Positions 53,031 through 62,162 of a DNA stretch of 64,000 bases are shown here, piece by piece; the first letter of the stretch is position 1; each line of letters opens with the position of its first letter. Under the pieces are notes generated by a model. That model was not told the DNA's origin. It ran no database searches and saw only the letters and a program-made list of their open reading frames with translations. The position numbers were made by a program, and so were the translations under genes. Origin of the DNA: Anaerotignum propionicum DSM 1682. Its GTDB lineage: Bacteria > Bacillota > Clostridia > Lachnospirales > Anaerotignaceae. The DNA is taken from assembly GCF_001561955.1 (NCBI RefSeq), contig NZ_CP014223.1, positions 2,728,001 through 2,792,000 on the forward strand, read 5' to 3'.

Positions 53031-53508
53031 ATTTATGATAAGGCTCTTTTCGGTTAATTTTCTCAGCCCGATAAATTTGTTCCAAAAGAATCACACGCAT
53101 CATTTGATGGGGAAAGGTCATTGGTGAAAAACTTAGCCAGAAATCTGCCCGCTTCATCACCTCTTGGGATAACCCCAAAGAGCCACCAATGATAAAAACC
53201 ATATGGCTCACACCACGAACAGCTCTCTCAGCCATAAAGTCGGCCAAGCCCTCGGAGGATAGACTTTTCCCTTCTATCGCCAAAGCCACAGCAAAAGCAT
53301 CCTCTTTTACTGCCTTTAATATACGCAAACCTTCCTTTTGACGAACCTCATCTTCTTGAGCAGGGCTCATGGTCTCCGGTGCTTTTTCGTCTGGAAGTTC
53401 CACAATGTCCAGCTTCATATAACGCCCCAGACGCTTGCTGTATTCCTCAATGGCACCACGCCAATAGGCTTCCTTCAATTTTCCCACACAAACAATTGTG
53501 ACCTTCAT
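53029..53508 (-). CDS. rlmH: 23S rRNA (pseudouridine1915-N3)-methyltransferase RlmH
   Basis: The 159-residue SPOUT methyltransferase has the N-terminal MKVTIVCVGKLKEAYWRGAIEEYSKRL, LAIEGKSLSSEGLADFM, the knot motif VFIIGGSLGLSQEV and the C-terminal MRVILLEQIYRAEKINRKEPYHK. It methylates Psi1915 in helix 69. It lies 8 bp after walJ, as at the end of Wal loci in other Firmicutes. Confidence 0.97.
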   Translation of the reverse strand: MKVTIVCVGKLKEAYWRGAIEEYSKRLGRYMKLDIVELPDEKAPETMSPAQEDEVRQKEGLRILKAVKEDAFAVALAIEGKSLSSEGLADFMAERAVRGVSHMVFIIGGSLGLSQEVMKRADFWLSFSPMTFPHQMMRVILLEQIYRAEKINRKEPYHK

Positions 53509-53516
53509 TCTTTCAC

Positions 53517-54311
53517 CTATAATTCCACCTTAAATCCTGTATTATGGCGATAAGCCATATCCATATTAAAGTGCTTTCCTATCTGAATTCTATTTTTTTG
53601 GAGAATTTTTTCCACCGTATCAAATGCCAAATGAGGCTCATTGTTTTCTTGGCTTAAATGCCCCAAAAAAACATGCTTCATCTTTCCATCCACAGCGGCA
53701 GAAAGCAATTCTCCCGCTGTTTTATTGGATAAATGTCCTCTGTCGCTTAAAATTCGCTTCTTCAAATGCCAAGGATAATTCCCTTTCTGCACCATTTCTT
53801 CATCATGGTTAGACTCCAATAAAAGAATTTCACTTTCAGCAATACTTTCTCTTATCTCATCTGTAACATGACCAATATCCGTGGCAAGGGTCACTTTTTT
53901 CCCCCCGGCAAAAACATTAAATCCCACAGGATCCGCAGCATCATGGGGTATATGAAAAGGCCTAACACAAATATCATTAATTACACAATTTTCTCCTGCA
54001 TATACAAACCGCTTGTTTCCCGGCGAAATTTTCCCCAAAGTTTCCTCCATTGCATCCCATGTTTCACAGGTAGCATAAATGGGAACATCAAACCTTCTTG
54101 AAAAAATACCTGCACCCTTAATATGATCCAAATGTTCATGGGTGATAAACAATCCATCGATGTCATCTCCTGTGAGTTTCAGCTCTGCCAGCCCTTCCTG
54201 AATTCTTTTCCCGCTGACTCCCGCATCAATTAAAATACGAGTATGCTTTGTCCCCACATATGTGCTGTTGCCACTGCTTCCGCTAGCTAGGGTGCAAAAT
54301 TCAACTGCCAA
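53517..54311 (-). CDS. walJ: MBL-fold metallohydrolase WalJ (YycJ)
   Basis: The 264-residue metallo-beta-lactamase-fold protein has FCTLASGSSGNSTYVG, LIDAGVSGKRI, the metal motif FITHEHLDHIKG, LATDIGHV and LESNHDEEMV, ending LGHLSQENN. WalJ/YycJ is part of Wal operons and is linked to coordination of division with replication; a DNA nuclease activity has been suggested for homologues. The frame opens at 54368, but GGGGGGA precedes TTG 54311 at a good spacing, giving family length. A terminator and hairpin separate it from murA. Confidence 0.92.
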   Translation of the reverse strand: MAVEFCTLASGSSGNSTYVGTKHTRILIDAGVSGKRIQEGLAELKLTGDDIDGLFITHEHLDHIKGAGIFSRRFDVPIYATCETWDAMEETLGKISPGNKRFVYAGENCVINDICVRPFHIPHDAADPVGFNVFAGGKKVTLATDIGHVTDEIRESIAESEILLLESNHDEEMVQKGNYPWHLKKRILSDRGHLSNKTAGELLSAAVDGKMKHVFLGHLSQENNEPHLAFDTVEKILQKNRIQIGKHFNMDMAYRHNTGFKVEL

Positions 54312-54346
54312 AAAAATCCCCCCTATTCCGTTTCTATATGACAGAA

Positions 54347-54364
54347 AGCAGGGTTGCCCCTGCT
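54347..54364 (-). promoter_or_regulatory. Hairpin in the walJ leader
   Basis: AGCAGGG and CCCTGCT form a 7-bp stem with a 4-nt loop and are followed by TTCTGTC on the minus strand. It lies 36-53 bases before the walJ start. Role unknown. Confidence 0.4.
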
Positions 54365-54382
54365 TCATGTAAAAGCCTATGT

Positions 54383-54417
54383 TTATAAAAACCCATTCTT
54401 ATCCCATATGGGTTTTT
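54383..54417. terminator. Terminator after murA
   Basis: AAAACCCAT (54387-54395) pairs with ATGGGTTTT (54408-54416), with T-rich flanks on both strands. Confidence 0.75.
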
Positions 54418-54498
54418 GCAAGAACCTTTTCTTGAAACTCTTTCTCTGCCAAAAAAATAAGCGTTTGAAATCATTTCATTGGCACTTTGCATGTCCTG

Positions 54499-55761
54499 TC
54501 ATTCTTTATCCAAAACACGCTGAATGTCCGCGCCTAACGCACTAAGCTTCATTTCAACGTCCTCATAACCTCTGTCAATATAACGAACCCCATCAATTTG
54601 GGTGGTTCCCTCAGCAGCCAAGGCCGCCAAAATCATAGCAGCACCTGCCCTCAAATCCGTTGCTTCAACCTTTGCACCCTGATAATGGGGAATGCCCTCT
54701 ATTGTGGCGATTCTGCCGTTAATATCTACCTTCGCTCCAAGCTTACAAAGCTCTTCTATGTATTGATATCTGTTCTCCCAAACGTTCTCTGTAATCACGC
54801 TGGTGCCGTTGCAAATACTTAAAAGTGCCGCCATCTGAGGCTGTAAATCCGTAGGAAAACCAGGATAGCTCATGGTCTTCACATTTACGCCACGCAAAGG
54901 CTTATTTGCCATTACACGAATGGAATCGTCGCCTTCTTCCATTTTAACATTCATTTCTACCAGTTTTGCAGTCAATGAATCCATATGCTTGGGAATGATA
55001 TTTTTTACCAAAACATCTCCCCCGGTAATTGCCGCCGCAATCATATAGGTACCCGCTTCAATCTGATCGGGAATAATGGCATATTGAGCTCCATTCAGCT
55101 TTTCAACACCAATAATACGAATCACATCTGTTCCCGCACCTTTGATATTAGCACCCATCATATTCAGATAATTGGCAGTATCTACAACATGGGGCTCCTT
55201 GGCCGCATTCTCAATGGTAGTTACGCCTTCGGCCATTGTCGCCGCCAGCATAATATTAATGGTGGCACCCACACTAACCTGATCCATATAAATAGGCGCA
55301 CCCACCAATTTATCCGCGTAGGCCCTTACAAAGCCACATTCTTCCTCAACCGTTGCTCCTAGGGCACGAAAACCCTTTAAGTGCAAGTCGATGGGTCTTT
55401 TGCCAAAGTTACAGCCACCGGGCATGGCAACCTCAGCCTTTTTATAGCGAGCCAACAGTGCCCCTAAAAAATAATAAGACGCCCGGATTCTTTGCACCTC
55501 TTCAAAGGTTGCGCAATAATCAATGCCCCCCGAGCAATCAATTTCAATCGTATGCTTATCTTTGTGTATACATTTTCCGCCCAACTTCTCAATCGTATTG
55601 CAAATACAGCTTACATCCTCAATGTTGGGTAAATTTTCCAAAACACTTTTGCCACCTGCCATAATTGCCGCAGGCAATACCGCCACCGCTGCATTTTTTG
55701 CCCCGCTGATCATTACTTCGCCCACAAGGCGTTTTCTGCCTTTTACAAGCAATTTTTCCAT
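54499..55761 (-). CDS. murA: UDP-N-acetylglucosamine 1-carboxyvinyltransferase
   Basis: The 420-residue EPSP-synthase fold enzyme has LVGEVMISGAKNAAVAVLPAAIMA with catalytic Lys-Asn, and the active-site loop PGGCNFGKRPIDLHLKGF, whose Cys is the residue alkylated by fosfomycin. FPTDLQPQMAALLSICNGTS and the C-terminal DLRAGAAMILAAL are also present. It commits UDP-GlcNAc to peptidoglycan synthesis. It is unusual to find it between yycI and walJ, the place usually held by neither murA nor any other cell-wall gene. It has its own promoter and terminator. Confidence 0.97.
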   Translation of the reverse strand: MEKLLVKGRKRLVGEVMISGAKNAAVAVLPAAIMAGGKSVLENLPNIEDVSCICNTIEKLGGKCIHKDKHTIEIDCSGGIDYCATFEEVQRIRASYYFLGALLARYKKAEVAMPGGCNFGKRPIDLHLKGFRALGATVEEECGFVRAYADKLVGAPIYMDQVSVGATINIMLAATMAEGVTTIENAAKEPHVVDTANYLNMMGANIKGAGTDVIRIIGVEKLNGAQYAIIPDQIEAGTYMIAAAITGGDVLVKNIIPKHMDSLTAKLVEMNVKMEEGDDSIRVMANKPLRGVNVKTMSYPGFPTDLQPQMAALLSICNGTSVITENVWENRYQYIEELCKLGAKVDINGRIATIEGIPHYQGAKVEATDLRAGAAMILAALAAEGTTQIDGVRYIDRGYEDVEMKLSALGADIQRVLDKE

Positions 55762-55880
55762 TCAACGTTCATCCTTCCAAAGAATTGCCAAAGGATTTCC
55801 CCTTTGTACACGAAAGCCGGGCTTGTCTTTCTTTTTATTCAACCAATGGTATTGTATTCGTTGTCGCCCTAACCATTCGA

Positions 55881-55909
55881 ATTATATCACGAAAAATCCT
55901 CTGTGGAAA
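55881..55909 (-). promoter_or_regulatory. Promoter of murA
   Basis: TTTCCA (55909-55904), a 17-base spacer ending TGA, TATAAT (55886-55881). The good extended -10 compensates for a weak -35. Confidence 0.6.
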
Positions 55910-56093
55910 GTACTTTTTCCTTCTGGAGCATAGAATCCCCGTTATGAAAATTTTTCCAGCAAGCATTTGCTGAATATGAAAAAGAGCTCCCCCTTCAAAA
56001 TAGGATAAATGCTATTTATCTTGGCTTTGAGGAAATGGGTATACCTTTCTCCCAAAAAGCAGATAAAACTTTGATTAACAGATAAATCTTTGT
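55910..56093. other. Spacer between yycI terminator and murA promoter
   Basis: A 71-codon minus-strand frame spans part of it but has no ribosome binding site and overlaps the terminator. No gene is called. Confidence 0.5.
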
Positions 56094-56125
56094 CAAGAAA
56101 AAAGGATGCCAATTGCGCACCCTTT
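56094..56125 (-). terminator. Terminator of the wal operon after yycI
   Basis: AAAGGGTGC pairs with GCATCCTTT (9 bp, one G-U), followed by TTTTTC on the minus strand. Confidence 0.88.
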
Positions 56126-56168
56126 ACTACACAGTATGAATATTTTTTTAGAATCACGAAAATACTAC

Positions 56169-57029
56169 CTAATCATTCTTTTTTACAATTTGGCAAGTAT
56201 ATGCATTTACCAAATATGGCTCCCGTTCTTCCATCAAATAAATTCGATAACATGGCTCCAAATAAAGCCCTGTTCCTGATACAGCCTCTCCTTGTTCCAA
56301 CAAATCATAGCCTAATTCTATTTTCTGTATTGCCGCATCACGAGCAGCATCTCCCTTATTCCATTCCCGCATAAACGTAAGCAGTGCCTCGTCAGCCATA
56401 TATATATCCTTTTTTTCCTGGGTTGTTCCTGTTATTTCGCAATAGGTAAAGTCAACCTGATAGATTCCTTCGTCGGATACAAAAAAAGTAAAGTGATTGG
56501 AAAAAATATTTCTATCATCTTGAACAGAAGAAAACTCAACTTGCCAGTCCTCCTCAGTTTTAGATACATAAGATAAATCATAGTTTCCAAAAACACGTTT
56601 CATTTTTTCCATTTTGCGTTCAGCCTGTTTTATCGCATCCTCTTTTCCTAAAGCGGACACGCCTTTTTTTATAGATTGATCGGTAAAGCTCCCTCTATCC
56701 CCCGAAAGTACAAGGGTTTTGCTTTCCCCTTTATAGATTGTTTTTGTGCCCGGAGAAACTTTTGTTTTTCCCCCATCAAAAAATACCGTCTCCAGTTCCT
56801 CTTTGGAATAAGATGGCACTCTGGCCTCTAAACGATCCATAGGATGGATATCGATATTTAAATCGGTATACAATGTGATTCCATTTTGGGATAGCACTTG
56901 AAAAATTGCCTTTTCTTGGGAAGAGGACATGCTATTATCCTGTTTTTGCTTCATATTCAAACCTGCCAAAACCACGTTTATAATCACCAGCAAAATAATC
57001 ACAAAGCGCTTTGCCACTGTCCATTCCAT
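56169..57029 (-). CDS. yycI: YycI-like regulatory protein of the Wal system
   Basis: The 286-residue protein has one N-terminal membrane helix (residues about 8-26, FVIILLVIINVVLAGLNM), and the rest is extracellular. The pattern KEDAIKQAERKMEKM ... WQVEFSS ... YQVDFTYCEITGTTQEKKDIYMADEALLTFM and the C-terminal PCYRIYLMEEREPYLVNAYTC fits YycI/YycH-type beta-rich domains. YycI and YycH contact WalK and adjust its activity. Located 50 bp after yycH. Confidence 0.82.
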   Translation of the reverse strand: MEWTVAKRFVIILLVIINVVLAGLNMKQKQDNSMSSSQEKAIFQVLSQNGITLYTDLNIDIHPMDRLEARVPSYSKEELETVFFDGGKTKVSPGTKTIYKGESKTLVLSGDRGSFTDQSIKKGVSALGKEDAIKQAERKMEKMKRVFGNYDLSYVSKTEEDWQVEFSSVQDDRNIFSNHFTFFVSDEGIYQVDFTYCEITGTTQEKKDIYMADEALLTFMREWNKGDAARDAAIQKIELGYDLLEQGEAVSGTGLYLEPCYRIYLMEEREPYLVNAYTCQIVKKND

Positions 57030-57079
57030 GCCCTCACCTCCCTGCTCTGAGAAATGTATTGCTTCTATTGATTTTCCCC

Positions 57080-58486
57080 TTAAGATACACCATTGGTAGG
57101 AGAAAAGGTATCCTTGTTGGTTTCTGTAACAAATAAATAGTCATATAACGTAATAAACCACTTGAAACCAATTTCCCCCGTTAAGTCAGCATAATAACCC
57201 AGGGAAATATTTTTTACATCGGTAATCACCTTTTCCTCAACTGTCTCCTGATAATTTTTGTTAGCTTCATCCAGTGCATCAATAAACTGAACATTTAACG
57301 TCATATCCTTTGACTCCAAAGGCACATAATTTACAACATACCTGTGATATTTCTTTACCCTTTGATTTCTTATGGTAATCTCAATGGCATGCTTGCTTCC
57401 GATTTTATCTTGAAGGGCGGCCGATAATTCTACGGGCAGGTTATTTACTGCATAATCAAAATAATAAATTGTTTCGTTACTCTTTTTCTCAATATCCGCT
57501 AAAAAAACATTGGTCGACAAGGAAGTGTCGTTTTCTAAAAAATTACAGCTAATCTGGTATCCTTCCAGTAAACCCGTGTTGTTTTCATCATTACCGTAGG
57601 CCTCGTAACTATAGTACTCCAACACCCTTTTATCAGGAAAATACTTCACTACTGTTTGGCTATCACTGAAAATGAAATCACCGCTGTCATCCTTGGTGCT
57701 CCAGTCCACAGAGAAATTTCTGAAAAATCCCTTTAGCGTATTTTCCATGTCCACCCGACTTACCATACCGTCCTTTTCAAATGCAGGAATCTGGCGTAGT
57801 CCGCTATAGTGGTAGGGCAAATCTGCCCACTGGGGCAAAAATAAATTTCGCCAAATAACAGATGCCCCCGTTTTCTGGCCAGTGGATATGTACGTCATTG
57901 CTCCCCCATCGTTCACCAGTTTCTCATAAAATGCAGAGGCGGATTGACTTTTGTTTGTTGTAAAACAGACACTGTCATTTGTCTTAGAATTTACAAAGTA
58001 GGCTTTGCTCTCCTCACCGGGACGTCTGGAGGGGATGATGGTAATATAATCAAAGGAGGTTACCTTATTGTTCTTCAGTTTCTTATACTGACTTAAATAC
58101 TCATCCGCCGAAACCATAAAGTCATATTGCATAACGATACAGCGTCCCCCAAGAATCTCCTTCCAATCGGCAGTCACAAATTCCACTTTGTTGTTTCTAT
58201 CCGATAAAATTTCGTTTAATACGTCGTTTGCCTCCTGCAACAAAGCGCTTGTCCCTGTTTGATCGGGATAATACACAGAAAAAGTGCCCTTTCCTTCCCC
58301 CACTGCATAACGGGTCGCCAAAAGAACATTTCCGTCCGCTTCCTTACTGGTGTGGGCATTTGCTTTTGTAAATATACTAAAAAAGTTATGACTCGATGTT
58401 CCTTCAAGCCATAACTCTCCTGTTTGAAAAACCGCAGCTATGACCAAAGCAACAATGACAAAATTCGTGATTTTGTATAATTTCAT
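57080..58486 (-). CDS. yycH: YycH-like regulatory protein of the Wal system
   Basis: The 468-residue protein has one N-terminal helix (about residues 8-25, VIVALVIAAVFQTGELWL) and an extracellular domain of the two-domain YycH type. GELWL followed by an exported region, FLPQWADLPYHY, ENTLKGFFRNFSVDW and YYSYEAYGN are visible. The sequence is diverged, and assignment rests on topology, length and the walK-yycH-yycI order. Expected to modulate the sensor WalK outside the membrane. Confidence 0.8.
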   Translation of the reverse strand: MKLYKITNFVIVALVIAAVFQTGELWLEGTSSHNFFSIFTKANAHTSKEADGNVLLATRYAVGEGKGTFSVYYPDQTGTSALLQEANDVLNEILSDRNNKVEFVTADWKEILGGRCIVMQYDFMVSADEYLSQYKKLKNNKVTSFDYITIIPSRRPGEESKAYFVNSKTNDSVCFTTNKSQSASAFYEKLVNDGGAMTYISTGQKTGASVIWRNLFLPQWADLPYHYSGLRQIPAFEKDGMVSRVDMENTLKGFFRNFSVDWSTKDDSGDFIFSDSQTVVKYFPDKRVLEYYSYEAYGNDENNTGLLEGYQISCNFLENDTSLSTNVFLADIEKKSNETIYYFDYAVNNLPVELSAALQDKIGSKHAIEITIRNQRVKKYHRYVVNYVPLESKDMTLNVQFIDALDEANKNYQETVEEKVITDVKNISLGYYADLTGEIGFKWFITLYDYLFVTETNKDTFSPTNGVS

Positions 58487-58513
58487 TTGATCCCACCGCT
58501 TTTTCTATAATTT

Positions 58514-58975
58514 TTATTTATTCTTTTGCCCTATTCCAGGCAAAGCAACCATATTTTTTAGTTGTTCCTTCACACTCAAGGGCATCCTCTTAATTTCAAA
58601 GCTATATGTGGCATTGTCATAACACTGACTGCTCACAGAAAGGTCTATATAATTAGTACCCAGCTTCAACGGAAGAGAGATACTAAAAATGCCCAAAGAG
58701 CCCACTTCAAAACTCTCGCTGTAATCCTGAAGAGTATTCCCTTCTGCATCCTTTCTGGAAACTATCACAGATATATCCGCAAAGGGTATCGTCTCACCAT
58801 AAACAATACGAGAATCCTCAAAGGTAGCATCCTGTTTTTCCTCTTCAAAAATAAGGCCACTGGATATTGCTATAGGCGTAGGATTACATATTTCCTGTGC
58901 AAAGGCGCAAACGGGCGAAAAAGATAAGAACAACATCATGACGCATACTGCAATCAACTTACTCTTCTGTTTCAT
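58514..58975 (-). CDS. Unknown secreted protein inside the wal operon
   Basis: The 153-residue protein has a clear signal peptide (MKQKSKLIAVCVMMLFLSF then SPVCAFA, likely cut before QEI). The mature part is rich in beta-prone residues with an Ig-like look (FADISVIVSRKDAEGNTLQDYSESFEVGSLGIFSISLPLKLGTNYIDLSVS), then a basic C-terminus. No family was recognised. It lies 27 bp before yycH and 150 bp after walK. This position is empty in Bacillus. A role in sensing or cell-wall binding is only a guess. Confidence 0.75.
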   Translation of the reverse strand: MKQKSKLIAVCVMMLFLSFSPVCAFAQEICNPTPIAISSGLIFEEEKQDATFEDSRIVYGETIPFADISVIVSRKDAEGNTLQDYSESFEVGSLGIFSISLPLKLGTNYIDLSVSSQCYDNATYSFEIKRMPLSVKEQLKNMVALPGIGQKNK

Positions 58976-59125
58976 TCCCTACACCTCCATTTCCATTATA
59001 AATACATAAATCAATATATATAGTATTATACAACGGAAATATTACATTCATGTTACAACGTGCTTACAGTTTTATAACAACTTTTTCCACTGCAAATCAA
59101 GCGGTTTTTTTGCAGTGAAAGAGCG

Positions 59126-60910
59126 TTATACTTCTTTGCACGGAAGCTCCGGTGGCTTTTTGGGAAACCACATAGTCATGGTAGTACCTTTGCCATATTC
59201 GCTTTCTGCTGTCAACTTTCCTCCATGGCTTTCCATAATTTCCTTAGCAATGGCAAGTCCAAGGCCTGTTCCTCCCATTGCCCGGCTTCTTGCTTTATCC
59301 ACACGGTAAAAACGTTCAAAAATACGGGGTAAGTCTTCTCTTGCAATACCCATTCCTGTATCTTTTACAGAGATTTTATAATAGATATCATCCTCTGTAA
59401 TATAAATTTTAATAGATGCTTGCTCCAAGCTGTATTTCATGGCATTGGTAACAATATTATTCACGACCTGACCAACCCGATCTCTGTCACCATGAATAAC
59501 TACATCTTTTTCGTAAGATTCAAAGCTAAGCTGTTGGTGTTTGCCCTCGGCATGAATTTTATTTTGCTTCACCGTTAAGTATAAAAACTCGTTCATCTCA
59601 ATATCGGTAATGTCCAAAAGCACCTGCTTATTATCAAATCTGGAAAGCTGGAGCAAATCACGCACTAAGAATGCCATTCTGTCAGCCTCACTGTCGATGA
59701 TGCCTAAAAACTCCATGGCAATTTCCTTATCATCCATGGCGCCATCCATAAGGGTTTCTGTATAGCTTTTGACTGTGGTAAGGGGTGTTCTCAACTCATG
59801 GGATACATTGGCAACAAATTCCTTACGCATATCATCCAGCTTCTTCTGTTCTGTGATATCCTGCAAAACAACAACCAAGCCTTCAATTTGCCCTGCGGCA
59901 TTATAATATGGCGTAAATGTTGCGCTGATAAATTGCTTGCCTACAGGGAAAGTTACTTTTTTAGAGGGTTCGGTACCTACATCCAGATAGACCCCTGAAT
60001 TAATATCATAGTTTCGTATAAAGGTGGAAAAATCCATGTCTATTTTATCTACCTCAAGCATTTCTGTTGCGGCAGTATTAGCAAGCATAAACTCTCCATC
60101 TTTGTTAAAGGAAATCACACCATCACTCATATTATGCAATAGAATTTCCAAACGATTTTTTTCCTGATATATCTCCGACATATTCTTGGTCAACTCAGAA
60201 GCCATGTAGTTAAAGCTGCTGGTTAGCTGCCCGATTTCATCGGAACTTCTCACCTTAAGACTTTGTTCAAAATTCCCCTCAGCCATATTTTTGGCACCTC
60301 TAGTCAGTGCCAAAATAGGCCCCGTCAAGGTTTGAGCAAATATATACCCCATAATAACTGCCAAAAGAAGTGCAATGGCAACGGCAATAATAATGGTTTT
60401 CGTTGTTTGGTCAAGGCTTGCCCGCATATCCCCCGCATCCAAACGGGTATAAATGATACAGAGAACCTTTCCGTCCTCCCCCAGAATAGGCACCGCATAG
60501 CTCATCCATTCCTTCAAAAGGTTAAACGCATCCGTACTTTTCTTCCCTGAGGAAAAGGAAGCCGTCCCATTCATGGCAGCAATAATCGCCTGATCTGTGT
60601 AAACGGGATAGGGTTTTTTCAATACAGTGCTAGAGGCAATGGTATTCCCTTTGGCATCCAGAATGTTACCCTGTATACCAGCATTGGTCACTGTCTTAAG
60701 GAGGGTATCCTGAATATCCTTTAAGTCATTCCCTTTTACAACTTGATCGTCAATCTTTTCTGCGCATGACACCAGCTGCCATCTGGATTTTTCAAGCTCT
60801 ATATTTCTAAGGCTCAATAAAATATAGGAACCACTGACAATCATTACAATCAGCACCAGCCCAAGATACATGATAATTAATTTCCACTTAATACTTCGCA
60901 AAGGCTTCAA
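59126..60910 (-). CDS. walK: Sensor histidine kinase WalK (YycG/VicK)
   Basis: The 594-residue sensor kinase has two membrane helices (about residues 10-30 and 170-190) enclosing an extracellular sensor domain, then HAMP (RGAKNMAEGNFEQSLKVRSSDEIGQL), PAS (about 250-350), HisKA with VANVSHELRTPLTTVKSYTE (His about 372) and a HATPase with NNIVTNAMKYS, DTGMGI and GGTGLGLAIA. It phosphorylates WalR to control cell-wall metabolism. The frame opens at 60928 overlapping walR, but AAGGAAGG fits TTG 60910. Confidence 0.95.
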   Translation of the reverse strand: MKPLRSIKWKLIIMYLGLVLIVMIVSGSYILLSLRNIELEKSRWQLVSCAEKIDDQVVKGNDLKDIQDTLLKTVTNAGIQGNILDAKGNTIASSTVLKKPYPVYTDQAIIAAMNGTASFSSGKKSTDAFNLLKEWMSYAVPILGEDGKVLCIIYTRLDAGDMRASLDQTTKTIIIAVAIALLLAVIMGYIFAQTLTGPILALTRGAKNMAEGNFEQSLKVRSSDEIGQLTSSFNYMASELTKNMSEIYQEKNRLEILLHNMSDGVISFNKDGEFMLANTAATEMLEVDKIDMDFSTFIRNYDINSGVYLDVGTEPSKKVTFPVGKQFISATFTPYYNAAGQIEGLVVVLQDITEQKKLDDMRKEFVANVSHELRTPLTTVKSYTETLMDGAMDDKEIAMEFLGIIDSEADRMAFLVRDLLQLSRFDNKQVLLDITDIEMNEFLYLTVKQNKIHAEGKHQQLSFESYEKDVVIHGDRDRVGQVVNNIVTNAMKYSLEQASIKIYITEDDIYYKISVKDTGMGIAREDLPRIFERFYRVDKARSRAMGGTGLGLAIAKEIMESHGGKLTAESEYGKGTTMTMWFPKKPPELPCKEV

Positions 60911-60921
60911 CCCCGCCTTCC

Positions 60922-61614
60922 TTAGCAATCAAAATAATAGCCCACACCTCTTTTGGTCAATATATATTCGGGCTTTCCCGGATCATCCTCTAACTTCTCT
61001 CGCAAGCGGCGAACCGTAACATCAACAGTACGAACATCACCAAAATATTCATAACCCCAAACCTTCTCCAAAAGAATTTCTCTGGAGAAAACCTGTCCCT
61101 TTTGCTGAGTAAGGAATTTTAATAGTTCAAACTCACGCAGTGTCAGCTCTAATACTCGACCGTCCTTACGTACCTCATAACGCTCCAAATTTATATTAAG
61201 CCTGCCAAAAACCATGCCATCCGTTTCATCTGGGATGGTCTCCTCTTGCACAATTTGACGCCGCAAGTTCGCCTTAACTCTTGCCATCAGTTCCCTTACA
61301 CCGAAGGGCTTTGTTACATAATCATCGGCACCAAGCTCAAGACCCAGAACTTTGTCCAATTCCTCAGCACGAGCGGTAAGCATTATGATGGGTGTATTTT
61401 TCTTTTCTCGTATTTTTTTACAAGCCTCGTATCCATCCATCTTAGGCATCATGATATCAAGTAAAATCAAATCCGGATTCTCTTCCATAGTGAGTCTTAC
61501 TCCCTCTGCCCCATCACCAGCTCTTAAAACTTTGTAGCCTTCTTTTTTCAAATTGAACGCAATAATATCAACAATATTTTTTTCGTCATCTACAATAAGT
61601 ATTTTTTTATCCAT
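60922..61614 (-). CDS. walR: Response regulator WalR (YycF/VicR)
   Basis: The 230-residue OmpR-type regulator has a receiver domain (residues 1-120; [13 protein letters not shown] acidic pocket, phospho-Asp in [46 protein letters not shown]) and a winged-helix domain (about 135-230; [49 protein letters not shown]). WalR regulates autolysins and cell-wall genes and is often essential in Firmicutes. First gene of walR-walK-unknown-yycH-yycI. Confidence 0.96.
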   Translation of the reverse strand: MDKKILIVDDEKNIVDIIAFNLKKEGYKVLRAGDGAEGVRLTMEENPDLILLDIMMPKMDGYEACKKIREKKNTPIIMLTARAEELDKVLGLELGADDYVTKPFGVRELMARVKANLRRQIVQEETIPDETDGMVFGRLNINLERYEVRKDGRVLELTLREFELLKFLTQQKGQVFSREILLEKVWGYEYFGDVRTVDVTVRRLREKLEDDPGKPEYILTKRGVGYYFDC

Positions 61615-61655
61615 TTTTCTCCCCCATATTATAGGTCAGAAGCCTTAATTATTTT

Positions 61656-61684
61656 ATTATACAAAAAATTTTATAAAATGTACA
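61656..61684 (-). promoter_or_regulatory. Promoter of the wal operon
   Basis: TGTACA (61684-61679), a 17-base spacer, TATAAT (61661-61656). A second TATAAT lies nearer the gene at about 61628. Confidence 0.55.
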
Positions 61685-61874
61685 GTTCTTACAGCATACA
61701 TCTATAAATTACAAGTAAGCATAAAACGCCAATTCTAAGGTATCTGTCTGTTTTTCCAGCAATACCCTTCTGTTTTTGTATATGCGACCTGTTGTCTTTA
61801 CTTATATACTAATTATAAAAACCCCTATCTTTTACAGAGAGCAACATCCCTTAGAAAAACTTTTCAACTAACAA

Positions 61875-61906
61875 AGAAAAAACCCGGCAATCCCAGAGGG
61901 ATTGCC
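61875..61906 (-). terminator. Terminator downstream of the hybrid kinase
   Basis: GGCAATCCC pairs with GGGATTGCC around TCT, followed by GGGTTTTTTC on the minus strand. It lies about 255 bp beyond the kinase stop. Confidence 0.88.
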
Positions 61907-62162
61907 AAGATTTTAGACACTCTCCAATTAAAAAATTTGCACTTTGCATTCGCAAGGTGTAAATCAGGTTTCTTAAATAAAAATTTTTAATAATTAGCCA
62001 TGGAAATAACTTTCCCTGTTATTTTAGACTTATCTTTATCAAAAAAGTTCCAAAAAAAACTTCCGTCCCATCAATCTTTTTTTGACAGAAAAGAAATGAC
62101 TGATTTACAATGAAATAGAATTCCGTTATCCCTATTCTTGGACTTTTTTGATTCTTGTTTTT
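61907..62162. other. Long 3' spacer after the hybrid kinase
   Basis: AT-rich. A weak AAGTT/AACTT hairpin with T runs (minus) lies near 62045-62070 and may be a first terminator. No gene or known RNA recognised. Confidence 0.45.

Noticed and set aside
55942-56157. 71-codon minus-strand frame between yycI and murA
   Set aside because: It overlaps the strong terminator at 56094-56125 and has no initiation signal.
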